A DNA stretch of 64,000 nt from contig NZ_JANU01000042.1 of NCBI RefSeq assembly GCF_001044395.1, positions 62,001 through 126,000 of the forward strand, given 5' to 3'. The position numbers and the translations under genes are program-made. Source of the stretch: Caenimonas sp. SL110. Lineage in GTDB: Bacteria > Pseudomonadota > Gammaproteobacteria > Burkholderiales > Burkholderiaceae_C. Positions 17,477-28,203 of the stretch are shown here, piece after piece. The first letter of the stretch is position 1; each line of letters starts with the position of its first letter. Below the pieces are notes generated by a model, which saw nothing but the letters and a program-made list of their open reading frames with translations, was not told where the DNA came from and made no database searches.

Positions 17477-17935
17477 CCTGCGGATTTCCCTCGCCAGCGC
17501 CGGACGCAGCTCAGGCCGCACATAGCGCCCCACATTCACCCTCCGTCCCTGCCCCGACAACTCGATCAGCGACCGGTCGTCGGCACTGGGCTCAACCCGC
17601 ACCCAGTCGCGGTTGAATTCAGCTCGCTCCAGGTGGCCGGCGTTTTCCAGCTCCACCACCAATTGCCTGCCCTTCAGCGATATCCGCTCGCCATCGCCTG
17701 CGTGGCGAGCGTAGATCATGAAGGCGAATCCGACAGCTGCCAATTCGATCCATGCAAACGGCAACACAAGCGGCGCGCCCTGGAACCAGAAAAAAACCCC
17801 GATTCCAAGCGAGACAACGCACAGCGACGCGTAAAGCCAACCCAGCTGGGCCGGCGTTACCGAGCAGTTGCGCTTCAGGAACCAGATGATGTTCTGGTCC
17901 TGGACAGTGGCGAAATGAAACACAGGGTTCGACAC
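17459..17935 (-). CDS. DUF2244 membrane protein
   Basis: 158 residues from GTG 17935. Two adjacent hydrophobic segments (about 30-50 and 56-73) followed by a cytoplasmic domain with the family pattern ERISLKGRQLVVELENAG and WVRVEP. DUF2244 proteins are of unknown function and often neighbour the ctaC end of oxidase loci, as here. C-terminus RRALRGV is encoded by the first copy of the tandem repeat that continues into the intergenic region. Confidence 0.8.
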   Translation of the reverse strand: MSNPVFHFATVQDQNIIWFLKRNCSVTPAQLGWLYASLCVVSLGIGVFFWFQGAPLVLPFAWIELAAVGFAFMIYARHAGDGERISLKGRQLVVELENAGHLERAEFNRDWVRVEPSADDRSLIELSGQGRRVNVGRYVRPELRPALAREIRRALRGV

Positions 17936-18015
17936 GGGTGACGCTCAAAAATCAACCCGGCATTGTAGCGCGGCTTCTTTTTGCACCCCGCAGAGGCCGG
18001 GGCCATTGCTACACC

Positions 18016-18906
18016 TCATGACGGTGTGCGCCCACCGCGCAGGAGCGTTCGCATGTCCTGCAGCGACACCGAGCTGCTTTCGCTCATGCGAACCCTGGGC
18101 GCCGGCTTGAAGGCGTGGCCATAGATGATCTCGAAGATCAGGGCGAGACGGCCGTCCGCACCGGTGAGCGCTGCGGCGAGTTCGTGCTCCAGCCGCAACC
18201 GGAATGCGCGCCCGCGCAACGCGCCAAAGCGGTGCGGATGCAGGTTCGCGCCCAGTTCGCGCAGTTCCTGCAGCAGCCGCGCGGGTGTCTCCCAGGTGAG
18301 CGTGATGCGCTCCATGTCCATGACAGGCTCGGCAAATCCGGCATGGACCAGCATGTCGCCCCAATCGTGCATGTCGGTGAAGTCATGCGCTGGCGGTGGC
18401 CATCCCAGCGCCCGATAGACCGCGCGCAGCTCACGCAGGCTGTCCGGTCCCAGGCACGAAAACATCAGGAATCCGTCGGTTGCGACTGCGCGATGCCACT
18501 GTCCGATCAGCGCCTGAGGTTGCGCCGACATGTGCAGCGCCATGTTCGCCCAGAGCATCTGGACGCCCGAATCCGGCAAGGTGCCGATGCTCAAGGCTGG
18601 CGCACCCATGCGCCGCCACCACGGCCTGGACAGTTGCTGCGCTGCGACACCCGCGCGCACCGGCTGCATTTCGTGGACGAAGCACCTGGCCTGCGGGTAA
18701 CGCTGCTGGACCAGCGCGTGCGCCTCCATGCCGCCTCGCACCGGCTCCCAGTCGGCCCAGGCCCCAGGCCGCAGCTTGATCCATTCCAGCCGTTCCTGCA
18801 TCCGGCGACCTACTTCTTCGTGCAGCCACGGCGAGCGAGCCGGCGCAGCGCGATGCCAGTGGTCGGCGGCGGCCGGGTCTATGGTGGGCGGGCGGTCTTC
18901 GGTCAT
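18016..18906 (-). CDS. BioC-like class I SAM-dependent methyltransferase, degenerate motif I
   Basis: 296 residues. Resembles the malonyl-ACP O-methyltransferase (BioC) family of Burkholderiales: RMQERLEWIKLRPGAWADWEP, then RYPQARCFVHEMQP, a DSGVQMLWANMALHMS motif and FLMFSCLGPDSLRELR. The usual glycine-rich SAM loop (VLDLGxGxG) is instead ADWEPVRGGMEAHA, with only a GG pair, so SAM binding needs checking. BioC would start biotin pimelate synthesis; no bio genes are nearby. Divergent from comF with 34 bp between start codons. Other methyl acceptors are possible. Confidence 0.6.
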   Translation of the reverse strand: MTEDRPPTIDPAAADHWHRAAPARSPWLHEEVGRRMQERLEWIKLRPGAWADWEPVRGGMEAHALVQQRYPQARCFVHEMQPVRAGVAAQQLSRPWWRRMGAPALSIGTLPDSGVQMLWANMALHMSAQPQALIGQWHRAVATDGFLMFSCLGPDSLRELRAVYRALGWPPPAHDFTDMHDWGDMLVHAGFAEPVMDMERITLTWETPARLLQELRELGANLHPHRFGALRGRAFRLRLEHELAAALTGADGRLALIFEIIYGHAFKPAPRVRMSESSSVSLQDMRTLLRGGRTPS

Positions 18907-18940
18907 GGGGCACAGCAGTGCGAACGAGTATATTGACCCG

Positions 18941-19645
18941 ATGCTCGGCCGATTGACCCAAGGGCTTGCTTCCCGCCTGCCGGGCCAATGTGCGGTATGC
19001 CGCCGCTGGCCCGCGCAGCCCGTTTGCGAGCCGTGCGTGTCGCGGTTCGCGCAGCCGGCGGCACGCTGCCGTCGCTGCGCCCTGCCGGTCCAGGGCGGGA
19101 TCGCCGAATGCGGCCGCTGCGTCGCATCGGCCCCGCCGCTCGATGCATGCCATGCGGCGGTGTCGTACGACTACCCGTGGTCGTCGCTCATCACGCAATT
19201 CAAGTTCAACGGCCAGGCAGGATGGGCCCAACCCTTTGGCGTGCTGATGCGAAGCGCCCCCTGGATGGAGCCCGCACTCGATTCGGCGGACGTGGTGGTA
19301 CCCATGCCGCTGTCGGATGAACGGCTTGCAGAACGCGGCTTCAACCAGGCCTTGCTGCTCGCACGCGAACTCGCGCCTGCGAAGACCTGGCCGGACTTGC
19401 TGCTCAGGATTCGCCACACCACACCGCAAGCGGCGCTCAACCGGCAGGGCCGGCTTGCCAATGTCCTGGATGCTTTCGCCGTCGATCCTTTGCGAACGGG
19501 CGATGTGCGCGGCAAACGCATCGCACTGATCGACGATGTGATGACGAGTGGCGCTTCCCTGTTTGCCGCAGCGCTCGCATTGCGCCAGGCCGGCGCTGTC
19601 CACATCGCGGCGCTGGTATTCGCCCGCACCGATGAGTCAGCCTGA
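18941..19645 (+). CDS. ComF-family phosphoribosyltransferase-like protein
   Basis: 234 residues from ATG 18941 (MLGRLTQGLAS), chosen because the first zinc-finger cysteines follow at the usual distance; ATG 18905 overlaps the divergent gene. Seen: two Cys pairs typical of ComF double zinc ribbon (CAVC, CEPC and CRRC, CGRC), VPMPLSDERLAERGFNQ and the PRPP loop ALIDDVMTSGAS. Related to ComFC, needed for uptake of transforming DNA in competent bacteria. No competence genes adjoin, though the window holds a type IV pilus chemosensory operon. Confidence 0.88.
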   Translation: MLGRLTQGLASRLPGQCAVCRRWPAQPVCEPCVSRFAQPAARCRRCALPVQGGIAECGRCVASAPPLDACHAAVSYDYPWSSLITQFKFNGQAGWAQPFGVLMRSAPWMEPALDSADVVVPMPLSDERLAERGFNQALLLARELAPAKTWPDLLLRIRHTTPQAALNRQGRLANVLDAFAVDPLRTGDVRGKRIALIDDVMTSGASLFAAALALRQAGAVHIAALVFARTDESA

Positions 19646-19661
19646 CCTCATATTCCCCAGA

Positions 19662-19685
19662 TTCCCATGTTCCCATGTTCCCATG
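19662..19685. repeat. 8-bp tandem repeat TTCCCATG x3 ending in the trmL start codon
   Basis: Three perfect copies of TTCCCATG (19662-19669, 19670-19677, 19678-19685) plus a TTCC remnant. Each copy carries an ATG, in three different frames; the last ATG is the trmL start. The repeat lies in the 37-bp space after comF. A change of one unit would shift frame for any translation starting upstream (ATG 19632 is in frame with trmL now). Confidence 0.8.
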
Positions 19686-20150
19686 TTCCATATCGTCCTG
19701 GTCAACCCCGAAATCCCTCCCAACACCGGCAACATCATCCGGCTCGCGGCCAACACAGGCTGCACCCTCGACCTGATCGAGCCGCTTGGTTTTTCGATGG
19801 AGGACCGGCTCATGCGACGCGCCGGGCTGGACTATCACGAGTACGCACAAGGGCGAAAGCACGCGAGCTGGGATGCATTCATCGCAGCACACGCGCCTGA
19901 ACCGGCGCGCATGTTCGCGCTCACCACACGCGGCACGCGAATCGTTCACGACACGGCATTCCAGCCGGGCGACTGGTTCGTCTTCGGTTCAGAGACAAGC
20001 GGACTGCCGCCTGCGCTGCGCGATTCATTTGACGATGCACAGCGACTGAAGTTGCCGATGCGAGAAGGCCAGCGAAGCCTCAACCTGTCGAACGCGGTCG
20101 CGGTGACGGTGTTCGAGGCGTGGCGGCAAAACGGATTCGCCAGCGGATGA
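19683..20150 (+). CDS. trmL: tRNA (cytidine(34)-2'-O)-methyltransferase TrmL
   Basis: 155 residues. SPOUT (TrmH-class) methyltransferase that 2'-O-methylates the wobble base of some leucine tRNAs. Seen: MFHIVLVNPEIPPNTGNIIR at the start, EPLGFSMEDRLMRRAGLDYHEY, FGSETSGLP and LPMREGQRSLNLSNAVAVTVFEAWRQ, which form the trefoil-knot SAM site. Start ATG 19683 is the last ATG of the 8-bp repeat; no ribosome-binding site is visible before it, so coupling to comF or use of in-frame ATG 19632 are alternatives. Confidence 0.93.
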   Translation: MFHIVLVNPEIPPNTGNIIRLAANTGCTLDLIEPLGFSMEDRLMRRAGLDYHEYAQGRKHASWDAFIAAHAPEPARMFALTTRGTRIVHDTAFQPGDWFVFGSETSGLPPALRDSFDDAQRLKLPMREGQRSLNLSNAVAVTVFEAWRQNGFASG

Positions 20151-20267
20151 CGTAAATGCGTGATTCGTGATGGAAGTCCGGATGCACATCTCGTTACCAG
20201 CGAAGTGACATCCAGTGGGGGTGATGCCTGCGTAAAGGAATCACTTCAACCCAAAAGGAACTTCATC

Positions 20268-20561
20268 ATGAACACCACCCGCCAACTCGCTATCGCCGCC
20301 TTCGCCGCCTTTGCAGGATTCGCCACGGCACCGGCCATGGCCGACGAAGCCGACGCATCCCAATTCGCGCATCCCTCGACGGTTGTGCGCGCAGTCGCCG
20401 ACGTCAAGGCCGAAGCGCGCAATCCCGTTCGCATCACCAATGGCGGCACCGGGTTCATCGGCGTCATGCAATCGGCAGTCGATCCCGTGGCCGTCAAGAC
20501 CGAGGGCGTGAAATCTGCCCGCAACGGCCAGACGGCGCGCGGCGAATTCGGCCCGATGTAA
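20268..20561 (+). CDS. Small exported protein, DUF4148-like
   Basis: 97 residues from ATG 20268 with AAAAGGAA nine bases upstream. Signal peptide cleaved near AMA-DE (residue 25). The mature part VRAVADVKAEARNPVRITNGG resembles the RAEVxAEA repeat-like core of DUF4148 proteins, small periplasmic proteins abundant in Burkholderiales with unknown role. No cysteines or membrane segments in the mature part. Convergent with the MaoC gene eight bases away. Confidence 0.6.
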   Translation: MNTTRQLAIAAFAAFAGFATAPAMADEADASQFAHPSTVVRAVADVKAEARNPVRITNGGTGFIGVMQSAVDPVAVKTEGVKSARNGQTARGEFGPM

Positions 20562-20569
20562 ATACCTGC

Positions 20570-21025
20570 TCAGGGATAGCGCCGGGTCAGCGATTCGGCG
20601 ATGCATGCCGGCTTGTCGCTGCCCTCGCGCTCCACGGTGACGAGCCATGTCATCTGCATGCCGCCGTTATCGATGGCATCGCAAGCCAGCAGCTTCATGT
20701 GGCCGCGCAGCCGGCTGCCCACCGGCACCGGCGACGTGAAGCGAACCTTGTTCAGTCCGTAGTTCACGCCCATGCGCGTCTCGCGAATTTCCATCGAGGT
20801 TTCAAAGAACTTCGGAATCAGTGACAGCGTGAGAAACCCGTGCGCGATCGGCCCGCCGAAAGGCCCGGCCTTTGCGCGTTCGACGTCCACGTGAATCCAT
20901 TGATGGTCACCGGTTGCCTGCGCGAACAGGTTGACCTGCTCCTGCGTGATGGTGACCCAGTCGCTCACGGCGACGTCCTGGCCGACCAGGGTGGTGAGTT
21001 CGGCAAGATTCTGGAATGACTTCAT
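20570..21025 (-). CDS. MaoC-family (R)-specific enoyl-CoA hydratase
   Basis: 151 residues from ATG 21025. Single hot-dog domain with catalytic pair D40 and H45 in QATGDHQWIHVDVERAKAGPFGGPIAHGF, the hydratase-2 motif. Family knowledge: hydrates trans-2-enoyl-CoA to (R)-3-hydroxyacyl-CoA, linking beta-oxidation to polyhydroxyalkanoate or serving other acyl-CoA pathways. No pha genes are nearby. Lies 28 bp downstream of the parA-like gene on the same strand. Confidence 0.88.
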   Translation of the reverse strand: MKSFQNLAELTTLVGQDVAVSDWVTITQEQVNLFAQATGDHQWIHVDVERAKAGPFGGPIAHGFLTLSLIPKFFETSMEIRETRMGVNYGLNKVRFTSPVPVGSRLRGHMKLLACDAIDNGGMQMTWLVTVEREGSDKPACIAESLTRRYP

Positions 21026-21053
21026 CCCTGCAATGTAGCAAGCCGCACGCTCG

Positions 21054-21671
21054 CTACTTGTCCAGCCAGCGACAGATGCCTTCCCACTGCTGCAGGTCGC
21101 GCTCGACACGACCGGCGGCTACATCAAACAGCGTCAGGCCCCGCGCCGCCAGGTGGATGTAGTTCTGCGTATGCCGCAAATAGCCAAGCACGGGCAGCCC
21201 CAGGCTGTCGACGAACTCGTGCAGTTTGTCGGCGGCGATGGTGCGCGGATCAACCCGCATCCCTACGATGCCCACCTGCATCTTGCCCGCCTTGCGATGC
21301 TCGGCAAGGTCGTCGAGAAATTGCCGGGTCGCAAAGATGTCGAACACGCTCGGCTGCAGCGGCACCACAACCTTGTCAGCGAGCGCCAGCGCACTGTGGA
21401 ACAGCTTGCCCTGCATGCCGGCCGGCGTGTCCAGCACCACGTGCGTCGTGCCCTTGGGCGGCTTTGCAATGTGCGAGTCGCCCGCCTCCCAGGTCGAGAT
21501 CGGCCGGGCCCCTGGCGGTCGCAACTTCAGCCAGAGCGCGGACGACTGCTGGCGATCGGCATCACCGAGCATGACGGCGTGGCCCTTCGACGCGAAGTAG
21601 CCCGCGATGTTGGTAGCCATCGTCGACTTTCCGACACCGCCCTTGGGATTGGCAACGACCACGACAGGCAT
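21054..21671 (-). CDS. Orphan ParA-family ATPase
   Basis: 205 residues, close to a minimal ParA fold without an N-terminal DNA-binding extension. Deviant Walker A KGGVGKST at residues 10-17 with the signature lysine K10, GDADRQQSS as the A' motif and VVLDTPAGMQG as Walker B. No parB or centromere-like repeats are adjacent, so it is not a plasmid partition locus; small orphan ParAs often position other cargo. Cargo unknown here. Confidence 0.85.
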   Translation of the reverse strand: MPVVVVANPKGGVGKSTMATNIAGYFASKGHAVMLGDADRQQSSALWLKLRPPGARPISTWEAGDSHIAKPPKGTTHVVLDTPAGMQGKLFHSALALADKVVVPLQPSVFDIFATRQFLDDLAEHRKAGKMQVGIVGMRVDPRTIAADKLHEFVDSLGLPVLGYLRHTQNYIHLAARGLTLFDVAAGRVERDLQQWEGICRWLDK

Positions 21672-21715
21672 TGAGCTCTCCTCGATTCGCGGCTTGTGCA
21701 GATGGATGACCCGCG

Positions 21716-22372
21716 ATGCGCTATGTTAACGACATGGATCAGTTGACAACACAGGCAGCCAGCGCACACATCGTTGTGCTGGCTGCGCACCCGAACTGGC
21801 GCGAGTCGCGCGTGAACCGCCGCCTGTTCGAAGCGGCGCGTACCATGAGCGCGGCAATCGAGGTTCGCGACCTTTACTCGACCTACCCCGATTACGACAT
21901 CGACGTCACCGCCGAAAAGCGCGCCGTTGCCGGCGCCAGCCTCATCGTGCTGCTGCATCCGGTGCAGTGGTATTCGATGCCCGCCCTGCTCAAGCTCTGG
22001 CTGGACGAAGTGCTCACTTACGGCTGGGCCTATGGTCCGGGCGGACAGGCACTGCAAGGCAAGGACCTCTGGCTGGTGGCGACCACCGGCGGTCCCGAGC
22101 ATTCGTACCACCCGCAAAGCTACAACCGCTACTTCTTCGACGCTTTCCTGCCGCCCTATGAGCAGACCGCCGCCCTGTGCGGCATGCGGTTCCTGCCGCC
22201 GCTCCTGCTGCACGGCGCCCGCAGCGCCAGCGAAGACGCCGTGAAGCAGCACGTGGACGTCTTCAGCGAGCGGCTGCGAAGCTACCCGGACTGGCCGGAA
22301 ATGGATGACATCGAGAGTTGTCCCGCGTGCGCAGTGCCCACGACCGACCGACCGCACAAAACGCCCGAGTGA
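21716..22372 (+). CDS. kefF: KefF-like NAD(P)H quinone oxidoreductase, KefC ancillary protein
   Basis: 218 residues from ATG 21716 (ATG 21734 is an equally possible start; neither has a clear ribosome-binding site). Flavodoxin-fold NQO family: VLAAHPNWRESRVNRRLFEAA, FMN-binding HPVQWYSMPALLKLWLDEVL and WLVATTGGPEHSYH. Family knowledge: KefF binds KefC and is required for full activity of the glutathione-gated potassium efflux system while reducing quinones. Two bases before kefC, so almost certainly co-translated. Confidence 0.85.
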   Translation: MRYVNDMDQLTTQAASAHIVVLAAHPNWRESRVNRRLFEAARTMSAAIEVRDLYSTYPDYDIDVTAEKRAVAGASLIVLLHPVQWYSMPALLKLWLDEVLTYGWAYGPGGQALQGKDLWLVATTGGPEHSYHPQSYNRYFFDAFLPPYEQTAALCGMRFLPPLLLHGARSASEDAVKQHVDVFSERLRSYPDWPEMDDIESCPACAVPTTDRPHKTPE

Positions 22373-22374
22373 AC

Positions 22375-24213
22375 ATGGAACACGCCCCCTCCTGGCTCAT
22401 CAACAGCCTGATCTACCTGAGCGCAGCCGTCATCGCCGTGCCGGTGTCGCGTGCACTCGGCCTAGGCTCGATCATCGGCTACCTCGCCGCTGGCATCGCC
22501 ATCGGGCCCTGGGGGCTGGGCCTGGTGAAGAACGTGCAGGACATCCTGCACTTCGCTGAATTCGGCGTCGTCCTGATGCTGTTCCTGGTCGGGCTGGAGC
22601 TGGAGCCCCGGCGCCTGTGGAACCTGCGCCGGCCGATCTTCGGCTGGGGCAGCGCGCAGGTGCTGGGCTGCGCGGCCCTGCTGGGTGCCGCGGCCATGAT
22701 GGCTGGCGTGCCATGGCGCATCGCGGTTGTGGCCGCTCTGGGACTGGCGTTGTCCTCCACCGCCATCGCACTGCAGGTCATGGGCGAGCGCAACATGCTG
22801 CCTACCTCCAGCGGCCAGGCGGGCTTCTCGATCCTGCTGTTCCAGGACGTGGCCGCAATTCCCATCCTGGCCTTGCTGCCGCTGCTCGCCACTGCGCCGC
22901 AAGCCAACGGCGCGCCAGCCAGCGTCTGGTTCGAGGCGGGCCGCATCGTCGTCGTCGTGGGCGGCATCATCCTGGGTGGCCGGCTGTTGCTCAGGCCACT
23001 GCTGCGCTGGATCGCCAAGAGCAACACGCCGGAGATCTTCACGGCGGCCGCATTGCTGCTGGTGGTGGCGATCGCTGCGCTGATGCAGCTGGTGGGCCTG
23101 TCGATGGCGCTGGGCGCTTTTCTCGCGGGCGTGCTGCTGGCAGAAAGCGAATACCGGCGCGAACTCGAAACCGACATCGAGCCTTTCAAGGGCCTGTTGC
23201 TGGGCCTGTTCTTCATCGCGGTGGGCATGAGCATCGACTTCGGCGTGCTCGCAAAATCACCCGGCCTGATGGCCCTCATCGTCATTGGTTTTCTGGCGAT
23301 CAAGGCGGCGGTGATCTACGGCCTGGCGCGCGCCATGGACCTGCCCCTGCAGGAGCGCCCGGTCTTCACGCTGCTGCTGGCGCAAGGCGGTGAATTCGCG
23401 TTCGTCGTCTTCCAGACCGCCACCGGCGCACAGGTGATTTCACCGTCGGTTTCTTCGCTGCTGATCGGCGCGGTCGCCGTCTCGATGCTGGTGAGCCCTC
23501 TGCTCCTTGTGGCCGTCGACAAGCTGCTGCTGCCGCGCTGGGCCAACTGCAACACGCCGCAGCTCCAGGAGATCAGCGAACAGCAGGACAAGCCGGTCAT
23601 CATCGCGGGCTTCGGCCGCTACGGCCAGATCATCGGGCGCATGCTGGCCATGCAGGGCATAGGCGCCACGGTGCTGGACCACGACGCCGACATGATCGAA
23701 GCCGCGCGGTCATTCGGCTACAAGGTCTTCTACGGCGATGCGACGCGCCTGGACCTGCTGCGCACGGCAGGCGCATCGACAGCAAAAATCCTGGTCGTCG
23801 CGGTGGATGACACCCGGCAGTCGCTGGCCATCGTGGACCTCGCGCGCGAGCACTTCCCGCACCTGGAACTGGTCGCGCGGGCCAGGGACGTGACCCACTG
23901 GAACGAGTTGCGCGATCGCGGCATCCTGCGCGTGGAACGCGAAGTGTTCGAGGCCAGCCTGCGCAGCGGCCGCACGGTGCTCGAAGTGCTGGGCTTCACG
24001 CCACATGAAGCCCGCAATCAGGCGATGCGGTTTCGCCGGCACAACATCGACCTGTTCGAGCAGATGTACCCGCACCACCTGGACCGCGCAAAAGTCATCG
24101 CAGTCGCCAAGCAGGGCCGCCGCCAGCTCGAAGAGCAGATGGCGCAGGAGCGCGCCGAGAACGAACGGCGACGGGCCGAGACGCAGGCGCGCCCTCCCGG
24201 CTGGGGCGATTGA
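22375..24213 (+). CDS. kefC: KefC-type glutathione-regulated potassium-efflux antiporter
   Basis: 612 residues from ATG 22375. N-terminal CPA2 cation/proton antiporter domain (about 1-390, some twelve membrane segments; GLELEPRRLWNLRRPIFGWG, FLVGLELE, LGAFLAGVLLAESEYR). C-terminal RCK/TrkA-N domain with Rossmann motif IIAGFGRYGQIIGRML and LDHDADMIEAARSFGYKVFYGDAT. Ends in a charged helix. Exports K+ to acidify the cytoplasm during electrophile stress, gated by glutathione adducts. Paired with kefF upstream. Confidence 0.93.
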   Translation: MEHAPSWLINSLIYLSAAVIAVPVSRALGLGSIIGYLAAGIAIGPWGLGLVKNVQDILHFAEFGVVLMLFLVGLELEPRRLWNLRRPIFGWGSAQVLGCAALLGAAAMMAGVPWRIAVVAALGLALSSTAIALQVMGERNMLPTSSGQAGFSILLFQDVAAIPILALLPLLATAPQANGAPASVWFEAGRIVVVVGGIILGGRLLLRPLLRWIAKSNTPEIFTAAALLLVVAIAALMQLVGLSMALGAFLAGVLLAESEYRRELETDIEPFKGLLLGLFFIAVGMSIDFGVLAKSPGLMALIVIGFLAIKAAVIYGLARAMDLPLQERPVFTLLLAQGGEFAFVVFQTATGAQVISPSVSSLLIGAVAVSMLVSPLLLVAVDKLLLPRWANCNTPQLQEISEQQDKPVIIAGFGRYGQIIGRMLAMQGIGATVLDHDADMIEAARSFGYKVFYGDATRLDLLRTAGASTAKILVVAVDDTRQSLAIVDLAREHFPHLELVARARDVTHWNELRDRGILRVEREVFEASLRSGRTVLEVLGFTPHEARNQAMRFRRHNIDLFEQMYPHHLDRAKVIAVAKQGRRQLEEQMAQERAENERRRAETQARPPGWGD

Positions 24214-24244
24214 CCGGGCATCCCGCCAAAACACCTACCCGCGT

Positions 24245-24259
24245 TAGGCAATTTGCCTA
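24245..24259. promoter_or_regulatory. 15-bp perfect palindrome upstream of the hybrid kinase gene
   Basis: TAGGCAA-T-TTGCCTA, arms of seven bases around a single T, 57 bp before the kinase start codon and 31 bp after the kefC stop. Operator-like symmetry; no T-run, so not a terminator. Binding protein unknown. Confidence 0.35.
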
Positions 24260-24316
24260 TGAGTTGCACCCCCCCGGATGGTCTCATCGGTTCTTTCGAA
24301 ACCGCGAAAGAGCCGC

Positions 24317-27615
<3,299 letters not shown>

Positions 27616-27619
<4 letters not shown>

Positions 27620-28203
27620 CCACAAAAGAAGCAACACGTGCGCCCCAGGCGCAGACAGTCGGCATGGGAGACCTGGTCAATCGCCTGACGCAGGAGCTGG
27701 CCCACGAACGGCGCGCGCTCGCGCAGGCAACGCGCAAGCTTGCAACGGCCAGTCGCAGCCTGGAATGCCGCACACAGGACCTGACCGAAGCCAAAGCCGC
27801 GCTTGCGCTGCTGCTGGCCACGCTCGACTCGACGACCGACGGCATCGTCGCCATGGGTTACTTCGGCCGCGCGATGCATTTCAATTCGCGCTTCATCTCG
27901 ATCTGGGGCATTGCCCCGGACAAGCTGGCCACCCTCAGCGACGCGAGCCTGATGGCGATACAGCTGTCGCAAGTGACGGACCCCGCGCGCTTCCTGGCCA
28001 ATGCAGAAGCACGAAAGGCCAACCCCGATGAGCCGCAGCAAAGCATCGTCGAGCTGACCGACGGCCGCATTCTCGAATGCAACGTGATCGCACACCGCGT
28101 GAACGGCAAGCGCGCAGGTTCGGTCATGAGCTATCGCGACATCACCGAGCTGTATCGCCTGAAGAACCCCTTGAAAGAGCCGCTCAAACCCGCTCGAGGA
28201 TGA
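27616..28203 (+). CDS. Free-standing PAS protein, paralogue of the kinase's first PAS module
   Basis: 195 residues. A coiled coil (about 18-65) leads into one PAS domain (about 66-185). It matches the N-terminus of the upstream kinase: [13 protein letters not shown] versus [25 protein letters not shown] versus [12 protein letters not shown], and [11 protein letters not shown] versus [11 protein letters not shown]. No kinase, GGDEF or DNA-binding domain follows. Start overlaps the kinase stop (ATGA). Likely binds or tunes the kinase through coil or PAS dimerisation; inference. Its 3' end overlaps convergent pcaF by 20 bp. Confidence 0.8.

Noticed and set aside
17945-18015. CCCCG/CGGGG hairpin downstream of the BioC-like gene
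   Set aside because: Only five base pairs and the T-run lies on the wrong side for a minus-strand terminator.
21716-24213. A phage-defence or toxin role for the kefF-kefC pair
   Set aside because: Motifs and pairing match the ordinary potassium-efflux system.
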